From positions 310,001 through 374,000 of the forward strand of contig NZ_CAXIQH010000001.1 of assembly GCF_964030975.1 (NCBI RefSeq): DNA of 64,000 nt, given 5' to 3'. A program made the position numbers and the translations under genes. The notes under the pieces are model-generated. The model was not told the DNA's origin and searched no databases. It saw nothing but the letters and a program-made list of their open reading frames with translations. This DNA comes from Tisiphia sp964030975 (GTDB lineage Bacteria > Pseudomonadota > Alphaproteobacteria > Rickettsiales > Rickettsiaceae). Of the stretch, positions 15,801 through 27,800 are shown piece after piece. Each line of letters starts with the position of its first letter. Position 1 is the first letter of the stretch.

Positions 15801-18800
15801 TCCTTGTAATAACTCTGATTTTGTATTAAAACCAAAATTTTGCAACCCAAACATAACCTGGAATATAGGGTGCCTACTTGTATCTTTTTCTACTTGTAAC
15901 TCTTCTACTAATTTCTCAAATGGTAAATCCTGATGAAGTTGTGCTTCTATTACCTCCTTGCTTACAGTTTCTATAAACTCTTTAATTGTACTTGTTGACC
16001 TTATTTGAGTTCTTAAAACTATAGTGTTTACAAAAAATCCTATTAAGTTCTCTACTTGATTATAATGCCTGTTAGATACAGCTGTCCCTATTATTATATC
16101 ATCCTGATTACTATAAACCCTTAGCATTAAATAATATGCTGACAATAATACACTATATAGACTTACTTTTAATTCTTTTGCCAACTCTCTTAAGCTTATC
16201 GATACTCCTTTATCAATTTCAAAATAAATATTCTTTCCACTATAATTTACCTGTTTTAGTCTTTGTTTATCTGTAACTAGATTTAATGTCTCATAATTTT
16301 CTAGTTTACTTCTCCAATAGTTTAACTGACTATCTAGCCTATCACCACTTAAGTAATTCCTTTGCCATAATGCAAAGTCTTTATATTGAATCGTAATATC
16401 AGGAAGATTTAGTTTAGCCTCAAACCCTTTTGATTTGGCTAAATAATAGTTATAATATTCTTGTAGCTCATTAAAAAATATATTGGTTGACCATCCATCA
16501 AATGCTATATGATGTACTACTATACTTGTATAGTACTCTTTGTCAGGTTGTAAGCAATAAAAACAAACTCTTATTGGTATTTCATTTGATAAATCATATA
16601 CATAATTTACTGCTTTTTGTAATTCCGTTTCTAATTCTATCTTGCATGTTATAACTATTTTATTTATCTCTAATAAGTCTTTGGTATTATCCAAGACTAG
16701 TTGATATCCTAGTCCTTCCGTATTTTCCTTAATTAATGTTCTTAAAATCTCATGTCTTGCCACTACAGCTTTAAGGCTCATTTCTAATGTATCAAGATTG
16801 ATATCAGCAGATAACTTATATAACATTGGTATATTATATGCGTTTGTTCCTTCTTCATACTTTTCAATAAACCATAGACGCTCTTGTGCAAATGATAATA
16901 ATTGTTGTTCTGCGTTACTTGTACTAACTTTACTTATATTAGTGCTAGATTCTGCATTATCTTTTAAATACTCTATTAATCTTTCTATGCTGTGAGATTT
17001 AAAAATGGTGGCTATGCTTACATTTCTATCTAACTCTTTACTTAATTTACTTACTAGCCTAATTGCTAGAATACTATTTCCTCCCAATCTAAAGAAATCA
17101 TCACGAATTCCTACTTTATCTACTTCTATCCCCAATACCTCAGCCCATATTTGACACATCTTTGCTTCTAGTTCATTGCGTGGGGCAAGATAATTATCCT
17201 TATCAGTAAACTCAGTATCTGGTAATGCTTTTCTGTCTAATTTGCCATTAATTGTTAATGGTAGTTTCTCTAAATGTACTAAAGTACTTGGTACCATATA
17301 TTCTGGTAATTTAAACTCTAGATAAGTAAGAATATCTGATTCCTTGAGTTTGTGATCTGATACGTAATACCCCACCAGGTATTTGTTACCTGTAGAATCA
17401 TCAGCACTTACGTACTCTCGCACTACTACAACACTTTGCTTAATACCCTCATATGACAGAAGAGCTGACTCTATTTCTCCTAACTCTATCCGATACCCCC
17501 TAATCTTAACCTGAAAGTCATTTCGTCCTATATATTCCAAATTACCATCAGGAAGTAAACGAGCCAGGTCTCCTGTTCTGTACAATCTTGCATTCTCACC
17601 TTGCCTTAATTCTTTTTCTGTTCTAAACGGATTTGCTATAAATTTCTCAGCCGTTAAATCCGCTCTGTTTAAATATCCTCTGGCAAGTCCCACTCCTCCT
17701 ACATACAATTCACCTATAGCTCCAAAAGGAAGAGGAGTTAGGTTACTATCTAAAATGTAGACCTTAGTGTTTGAGATCGGTGTACCTATTAAATTAGTAG
17801 TGTCTCCATTATTATAATTATTTAAACTAGCACATACTGTTGTTTCAGTTGGACCATAAGCATTTATTGTTTTTATATTGTTATTTAAATAATAATCCAA
17901 TACATTTTGACTGACCATATCTCCTGCTACCACTAAAGTATCCAGTTTTAGTAAATGTTGATAATTTAACAATAAAGGTGGTATCGTTGCTATATCAATA
18001 ACATTATCTTCTATACATCCGCTTAGTAAGCTTATATTTTGCCTAATATTATTATTTATTACATATATAGTATTCCCACTACATATAGTTGAATAAATTT
18101 CCCATACGTGAGCATCAAATACATAATTTGCATACCACAAACAATTTTTACTTTTCTTAGCATCAGTTAATCCAAGTTCTTCGCTTTGTAGTGTTACTAA
18201 GTTTGTTATTCCCCTATGCCCTATCATTACACCTTTAGGATTACCTGTAGTACCTGAAGTATATATTACATATGCAAGATTTGTACTTTCTGTTCTAGTA
18301 ACAGGAGAGAATATAGATGCAGTGACCAATACTTCTTGCACTTCTGCAGAATCTACCACAATCACACTTGTATTAGCTTCCTTATCAATACCATCAAGCC
18401 TTTCCTGATATATACTGTTAGTTAATAACACCTTTGCCCTCGTATCATTAACTATATACGCTATTCTACTATCAGGATAGCCTGGATCCATTGGTACATA
18501 TGCTCCACCTGCCTTAAGTACCGCAAGTATACTAATTAGCATGTATTCACTTCTGTCCAAACAAAGTGCTATTAATGTATCAGGCTCAATCTCCTCTCTA
18601 CTTCTTATATAATGTGCTAGCTTGTTCGCTCTTTCGTTCACTTCCCTGTAGCTAAGATGTATATCCTCATATACCAATGCAATACTGTCTGAAGTCCTTT
18701 CTACCTGCTCCTCAAATAATCCATGTATCGTCTTATCACATGGATATTCTTTGCCTGTATCGTTCCAATTATAAACTATCCGTTCATACTCTTCCTTATT

Positions 18801-21800
18801 TAAGTAACCTATATCTGATATCTTCGCTTCTACTTGACAATTACTTATTTGCTCTACTATTTTAAGGTATGTATCCTTTAATCTATTTATTGTCTCTTCT
18901 GTATATAGACTTACTGCATAATTAAAACCTCCTCTTAAAATCTCTTGGCTATCATCTATAAATGTTTCTATATCAAATTTTGCCACGTTATACAAATTTG
19001 TATCTGATACATATCCTTGTAATAACTCTGATTTTGTATTAAAACCAAAATTTTGCAACCCAAACATAACCTGGAATATAGGGTGCCTGCTTGTATCTTT
19101 TTCTACTTGTAACTCTTCTACTAATTTCTCAAATGGTAAATCCTGATGAAGTTGTGCTTCTATTACCTCCTTGCTTACAGTTTCTATAAACTCTTTAATT
19201 GTACTTGTTGACCTTATTTGAGTTCTTAAAACTATAGTGTTTACAAAAAATCCTATTAAGTTCTCTACTTGATTATAATGCCTGTTAGATACAGCTGTCC
19301 CTATTATTATATCATCCTGATTACTATAAACCCTTAGCATTAAATAATATGCTGACAATAATACACTATATAGACTTACTTTTAATTCTTTTGCCAACTC
19401 TCTTAAGCTTATCGATACTCCTTTATCAATTTCAAAATAAATATTCTTTCCACTATAATTTACCTGTTTTAGTCTTTGTTTATCTGTAACTAGATTTAAT
19501 GTCTCATAATTTTCTAGTTTACTTCTCCAATAGTTTAACTGACTATCTAGCCTATCACCACTTAAGTAATTCCTTTGCCATAATGCAAAGTCTTTATATT
19601 GAATCGTAATATCAGGAAGATTTAGTTTAGCCTCAAACCCTTTTGATTTGGCTAAATAATAGTTATAATATTCTTGTAGCTCATTAAAAAATATATTGGT
19701 TGACCATCCATCAAATGCTATATGATGTACTACTATACTTGTATAGTACTCTTTGTCAGGTTGTAAGCAATAAAAACAAACTCTTATTGGTATTTCATTT
19801 GATAAATCATATACATAATTTACTGCTTTTTGTAATTCCGTTTCTAATTCTATCTTGCATGTTATAACTATTTTATTTATCTCTAATAAGTCTTTGGTAT
19901 TATCCAAGACTAGTTGATATCCTAGTCCTTCCGTATTTTCCTTAATTAATGTTCTTAAAATCTCATGTCTTGCCACTACAGCTTTAAGGCTCATTTCTAA
20001 TGTATCAAGATTGATATCAGCAGATAACTTATATAACATTGGTATATTATATGCGTTTGTTCCTTCTTCATACTTTTCAATAAACCATAGACGCTCTTGT
20101 GCAAATGATAATAATTGTTGTTCTGCGTTACTTGTACTAACTTTACTTATATTAGTGCTAGATTCTGCATTATCTTTTAAATACTCTATTAATCTTTCTA
20201 TGCTGTGAGATTTAAAAATGGTGGCTATGCTTACATTTCTATCTAACTCTTTACTTAATTTACTTACTAGCCTAATTGCTAGAATACTATTTCCTCCCAA
20301 TCTAAAGAAATCATCACGAATTCCTACTTTATCTACTTCTATCCCCAATACCTCAGCCCATATTTGACACATCTTTGCTTCTAGTTCATTGCGTGGGGCA
20401 AGATAATTATCCTTATCAGTAAACTCAGTATCTGGTAATGCTTTTCTGTCTAATTTGCCATTAATTGTTAATGGTAGTTTCTCTAAATGTACTAAAGTAC
20501 TTGGTACCATATATTCTGGTAATTTAAACTCTAGATAAGTAAGAATATCTGATTCCTTGAGTTTGTGATCTGATACGTAATACCCCACCAGGTATTTGTT
20601 ACCTGTAGAATCATCAGCACTTACGTACTCTCGCACTACTACAACACTTTGCTTAATACCCTCATATGACAGAAGAGCTGACTCTATTTCTCCTAACTCT
20701 ATCCGATATCCCCTAATCTTAACCTGAAAGTCATTTCGTCCTATATATTCCAAATTACCATCAGGAAGTAAACGAGCCAGGTCTCCTGTTCTGTACAATC
20801 TTGCATTCTCACCTTGCCTTAATTCTTTTTCTGTTCTAAACGGATTTGCTATAAATTTCTCAGCCGTTAAATCCGCTCTGTTTAAATATCCTCTGGCAAG
20901 TCCCACTCCTCCTACATACAATTCACCTATAGCTCCAAAAGGAAGAGGAGTTAGGTTACTATCTAAAATGTAGACCTTAGTGTTTGAAATAGGCTTGCCT
21001 ATCTCTCTAGAAAAACTGGAATTATAGTGCTTTAAACTTGTATATACGGTAATTTCCGTAGGACCATACGCATTTATTATTGTTAAATTATTGTTTTGAT
21101 AACAACTTAATAATTTCTTATCAATTGTATCTCCTCCTATTATAAGAGTGTCTAATTTTAAAATATCAATATTATTTAATAATACAGGTGGCAAAAGTGC
21201 TATATCAATAGTATTATCTTCTATATATCCGCTTAGTAATCTTATATCTTGCCTAATATTATTATTTATTACATATATAGTATTCCCATTACATATAGTT
21301 GAATAAATTTCCCATACGTGAGCATCAAATACATAATTTGCATACCACAAACAATTTTTACTTTTCTTAGCATCAGCTAACCCAAGTTCTTCGCTTTGTA
21401 GTGTTACTAAGTTTGTTATTCCCCTATGCCCTATCATTACACCTTTAGGATTACCTGTAGTACCTGAAGTATATATTACATATGCAAGATTTGTACTTTC
21501 TGTTCTAGTAACAGGAGAGAATATAGATGCACTGACCAATGCTTCTTGCACTTCTGCAGAATCTACTGCAATCACACTTGTATTAGCTCCCTTATCAATA
21601 CCATCAAGCCTTTCCTGATATATACTGTTAGTTAATAACACCCTAGCCCTCGTATCATTAACTATATACTCTATTCTACTATCAGGATAGCCTGGATCCA
21701 TTGGTACATATGCTCCCCCTGCCTTAAGTACCGCAAGTATACTAATTAGCATGTGTTCACTTCTATCCAAACAAAGTGCTATTAATGTATCAGGCTCAAT

Positions 21801-24800
21801 CTCCTCTCTACTTCTTATATAATGTGCTAGCTTGTTCGCTCTTTCGTTCACTTCCCTGTAGCTAAGATGCATATCTTCATATACCAGTGCAATACTGTCT
21901 GGACTCCTTTCTACCTGCTCCTCAAATAATCCATGTATCGTCTTATCATGTGGATATTCTTTGCCTGTATCGTTCCAATCATAAACTATCTGTTTATAAT
22001 CCTGTTCAGTAAGGCATAATTTAGTACCACCTGGATTATTTAATATATTAAGTAAGGATTTTTGATAATATACTGTAAAATAATCCAGAAAATCTTGACT
22101 AATATAATTATCATGCACACTAAATTTTACTAGAAACATGGATTCTTTATATTGAGATACACTAAGAACAAATGGTATATTTGTTCTTTCATATCCTTCA
22201 AAAGATTCCAGATTAGAATAACTATCATTAAATATGTGAAAATGTATAAAATTAAATGCAAAATCATACAATTCTTGTTTAAATAACGACTTTATATATC
22301 CATAAGGTAAATGTTTATATTGTTGCAATCTAACCTTAGTTGCAAATACTTCTAATAGCTTACTAGAATAGTTTGATGTATTATTTATATTAAATCTAAA
22401 TGGAATAGTATTTAAAAATAAACCAAATAACTTATCTCCCCCTTCTTTTTCCAGACGATTGTTTACTACTTGACCAACCATTATATCAGTATTATTTGTA
22501 AAGAATGATAAAGTTTCTAGATACGCTAATAAAAATATACTATCAATACTAATCACTAAATCTTTAGCCAACCTATGTATCAAAGTGACTTGTTCGGTAG
22601 ATAAATTAATAAATTTATCATATAGGCTATTTTCAGATGTTACTTTATCAAATTTCCAATTAACTTTTGTAACATTGTAATTGTCTAAATATTCTTTCCA
22701 GAAAGTTGCATTCCTTTGATCTTCGATTGCCAATATTTCATTTTGAACAAATTCTCCATATTGCAAATCTGGAATTGGTATGATAGGCTTATCATTTACA
22801 TATGTTTGTATAAACTCATTTATTAAAGACGCTACACTCCAACCATCTGTAATTGCATGATGGAATGATAATACAAAATCAAAACTATTACCTAAATCAT
22901 TAACTATTAATCTAAATAAACCTGGTTTATTATAACCAAAACCATTCCTTTTTTCCTGTACTACTAAATCTACAGTCTTTTGATTTTTATAGAGTTGATA
23001 ATCTAGTTTACTATCTTTGTGTATAATAACATTCCAGCCGTTATCATTTAGGACGAATGCTGCCCTCAATAACTCATATTTATTGACCAAAGATTTCCAG
23101 ATAGATAAAAGTTTATATTCATTATACCTAGCACTAATTAAATAAGAAAATATGTCGTGATATGTACTTTTATCATTCATATTGGATTCTAACAGCATGC
23201 CAATTTGTAGATAGCTTGCAGGATAAATATCTTCTATCAATTCAAAATTAGAGATTATATCCTTATAATTTTCTATATTTACGAGACTAAATGGTATATA
23301 TGATATAACTTGTTCGTCATTGTTAGTAGTAAAAATAGTTTCTGCTAAGTTAGATATACATTTTAATTTAAATATGTCTCTAACTTTAACACCTGATTTA
23401 AATTCTATATTTACCTTACTTACCAACCTAATTGCTAAAATACTATCTCCACCCAATCTAAAGAAATCATCACGAATTCCTACTTCATCTACTTCTATCC
23501 CTAATACCTCAGCCCATATTTGACACATCTTTGCTTCCAGTTCATTGCGTGGGGCAAGATAATTATTCTTATCAGTAAACTCAGGATATGGTAATGCTTT
23601 TCTGTCTAATTTGCCATTGATTGTTAATGGTAGTTTCTCTAAATATACTAAAGTACTCGGTACCATATATTCTGGTAATTTAGACTCTAGATAAGTAAGA
23701 ATATCTGATTCCTTGAGTTTGTGATCTGATACGTAATACCCCACCAGGTATTTGTTACCTGTAGAATCATCAACACTTACATGCTCTCGCACTACTACAA
23801 CACTTTGCTTAATGCCCTCATATGACAGAAGAGCTGACTCTATCTCTCCTAGCTCTATCCGATATCCCCTAATCTTGACTTGAAAGTCATTTCGTTCTAT
23901 ATATTCCAAATTACCATTAGGAAGTAAACGAACTAGGTCTCCCGTTCTGTACAATCTTGCATTCTTACCTTGCCTTAATTCTTTCTCTGTTCTAAACGGA
24001 TTTGCTATAAATTTCTCAGCAGTCAAATCAGTTCTGTTTAAATATCCTCTGGCAAGTCCCACTCCTCCTACATACAATTCCCCTATAGCTCCTATAGGTA
24101 ATGGGATTAGATTACTATCTAAAATATAGGCTTTTAAATCCGGTATAAGCTTTCCTATATCTGAATTGTTGCTTATATCATCTTTTTTCAACTGCTTATA
24201 TGTAACATGTACTGTAGTTTCCGTAATTCCATACATATTTATTAATTTTGGAGTATTATCACTATAATACTCAAACCAACCTTTTAGTTGTTCTAAATTT
24301 AAAGCCTCTCCTCCAAATATTATATATCTGAAACTTGTTAGCTTATTATTACTAATAACTATATCAGCAAATTGATAAAAAGCCGTGGGTGTATGGTTTA
24401 GTACTGTAACTTTTTGTTGCTGACAAAGTTCATAAAATATATTCAAGTCTCTTGATTTTTCATTAGATAGAATTATTAATTTCCCACCATAATTAAATGC
24501 ACCCCATATCTCCCATACACTAAAATCAAATATATACGAATGAAATAATGTCCAAACATCGTTATGATTAAATTTATACCATTCATGTGTAGCGGTTAAT
24601 AACCTTATTATATTGCTATGTAGTTGTAACACACCTTTAGGATTACCCGTAGTACCTGAAGTATATATTACATAGGCAAGGTTCGTACTTTCTGTTCTAG
24701 TAACAGGAGAGAATATAGATGCAGTGACCAATACTTCTTGCACTTCTGCAGAATCTACCACAATCACACTTGTATTAGCTTCCTTATCAATACCATCAAG

Positions 24801-27800
24801 CCTTTCCTGATATATACTGTTAGTTAATAACACCTTTGCCCTCGTATCATTAACTATATACGCTATTCTACTATCAGGATAGCCTGGATCCATTGGTACA
24901 TATGCTCCACCTGCCTTAAGTACCGCAAGTATACTAATTAGCATGTATTCACTTCTGTCCAAACAAAGTGCTATTAATGTATCAGGCTCAATCTCCTCTC
25001 TACTTCTTATATAATGTGCTAGCTTGTTCGCTCTTTCGTTCACTTCCCTGTAGCTAAGATGTATATCCTCATATACCAATGCAATACTGTCTGAAGTCCT
25101 TTCTACCTGCTCCTCAAATAATCCATGTATCGTCTTATCACATGGATATTCTTTGCCTGTATCGTTCCAATTATAAACTATCCGTTCATACTCTTCCTTA
25201 TTTAAGTAACCTATATCTGATATCTTCGCTTCTACTTGACAATTACTTATTTGCTCTACTATTTTAAGGTATGTATCCTTTAATCTATTTATTGTCTCTT
25301 CTGTATATAGACTTACTGCATAATTAAAACCTCCTCTTAAAATCTCTTGGCTATCATCTATAAATGTTTCTATATCAAATTTTGCCACGTTATACAAATT
25401 TGTATCTGATACATATCCTTGTAATAACTCTGATTTTGTATTAAAACCAAAATTTTGCAACCCAAACATAACCTGGAATATAGGGTGCCTGCTTGTATCT
25501 TTTTCTACTTGTAACTCTTCTACTAATTTCTCAAATGGTAAATCCTGATGAAGTTGTGCTTCTATTACCTCCTTGCTTACAGTTTCTATAAACTCTTTAA
25601 TTGTACTTGTTGACCTTATTTGAGTTCTTAAAACTATAGTGTTTACAAAAAATCCTATTAAGTTCTCTACTTGATTATAATGCCTGTTAGATACAGCTGT
25701 CCCTATTATTATATCATCCTGATTACTATAAACCCTTAGCATTAAATAATATGCTGACAATAATACACTATATAGACTTACTTTTAATTCTTTTGCCAAC
25801 TCTCTTAAGCTTATCGATACTCCTTTATCAATTTCAAAATAAATATTCTTTCCACTATAATTTACCTGTTTTAGTCTTTGTTTATCTGTAACTAGATTTA
25901 ATGTCTCATAATTTTCTAGTTTACTTCTCCAATAGTTTAACTGACTATCTAGCCTATCACCACTTAAGTAATTCCTTTGCCATAATGCAAAGTCTTTATA
26001 TTGAATCGTAATATCAGGAAGATTTAGTTTAGCCTCAAACCCTTTTGATTTGGCTAAATAATAGTTATAATATTCTTGTAGCTCATTAAAAAATATATTG
26101 GTTGACCATCCATCAAATGCTATATGATGTACTACTATACTTGTATAGTACTCTTTGTCAGGTTGTAAGCAATAAAAACAAACTCTTATTGGTATTTCAT
26201 TTGATAAATCATATACATAATTTACTGCTTTTTGTAATTCCGTTTCTAATTCTATCTTGCATGTTATAACTATTTTATTTATCTCTAATAAGTCTTTGGT
26301 ATTATCCAAGACTAGTTGATATCCTAGTCCTTCCGTATTTTCCTTAATTAATGTTCTTAAAATCTCATGTCTTGCCACTACAGCTTTAAGGCTCATTTCT
26401 AATGTATCAAGATTGATATCAGCAGATAACTTATATAACATTGGTATATTATATGCGTTTGTTCCTTCTTCATACTTTTCAATAAACCATAGACGCTCTT
26501 GTGCAAATGATAATAATTGTTGTTCTGCGTTACTTGTACTAACTTTACTTATATTAGTGCTAGATTCTGCATTATCTTTTAAATACTCTATTAATCTTTC
26601 TATGCTGTGAGATTTAAAAATGGTGGCTATGCTTACATTTCTATCTAACTCTTTACTTAATTTACTTACTAGCCTAATTGCTAGAATACTATTTCCTCCC
26701 AATCTAAAGAAATCATCACGAATTCCTACTTTATCTACTTCTATCCCCAATACCTCAGCCCATATTTGACACATCTTTGCTTCTAGTTCATTGCGTGGGG
26801 CAAGATAATTATCCTTATCAGTAAACTCAGTATCTGGTAATGCTTTTCTGTCTAATTTGCCATTGATTGTTAACGGTAGTTTTTCTAAATGTATTAAAGT
26901 ACTCGGTACCATATATTCTGGTAATTTAAACTCTAGATAAGTAAGAATATCTGATTCCTTGAGTTTGTGATCCGATACGTAATATCCTGCCAGGTATTTG
27001 TTACCTGTAGAATCATCAACACTTACATGCTCTCGCACTACTACAACACTTTGCTTAATGCCCTCATATGACAGAAGAGCTGACTCTATCTCTCCTAACT
27101 CTATCCGATATCCCCTAATCTTAACCTGAAAGTCATTTCGTCCTATATATTCTAAATTACCATCGGGAAGTAAACGAGCCAGGTCTCCTGTTCTGTACAA
27201 TCTTGCATTTTCACCTTGCCTTAATTCTTTTTCTGTTCTAAACGGATTTGCTATAAATTTCTCAGCCGTTAAATCCGCTCTGTTTAAATATCCTCTGGCA
27301 AGTCCCACTCCTCCTACACACAACTCCCCTATAGCTCCTATAGGTAATGGAATTAGGTTATTATCTAAAATGTAGACCTTAGTGTTTGAGATCGGTGTAC
27401 CTATTAAATTAGTATCTCCATTTTTTATTTGTTTACCTGATGCATATATCGTTACTTCTGTTGGACCATAATAATTATATAACTTATAATCATTTGACCA
27501 ATACTTACCTGTATTTATATCACATGGCTCTCCTGCGTATATTATTCCGCAAAGTGCCTTATATTTAGCCTTTGGTAAATTAGATAATAATATTGGAGGT
27601 AAATATACATAATTGATATTATTTTTTCTAACATAAGAACTAATTAAATAAGAATCATATCTTATTGTATCATTTAATAAATGAATCTCTCCACAACGAA
27701 ATAATGCTGTAAAAAACTCTGAAACTGATACATCAAAAATATAAGATGTAAAGGCTGTTATCTTGTTGCCTTTTTTCAAATCATATACATCATTTAATGA

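Larger units (their letters stand above)
10560..20200 (-). repeat. Tandem triplication of a 3,213-bp NRPS module
   Basis: Three consecutive modules repeat with an exact 3,213-base period (the same text recurs at 12251, 15464 and 18677). Differences are sparse single bases, such as an aggatctgg/agtatctgg change near the carrier and a ccactctg/ccgctctg change in the A domain. The near identity at synonymous sites implies very recent duplication or ongoing gene conversion. Confidence 0.9.

Noticed and set aside
4048..26610. Recurring plus-strand frames of 62-67 codons
   Set aside because: They are shadows on the opposite strand of the repeated NRPS modules and recur only because the modules do.
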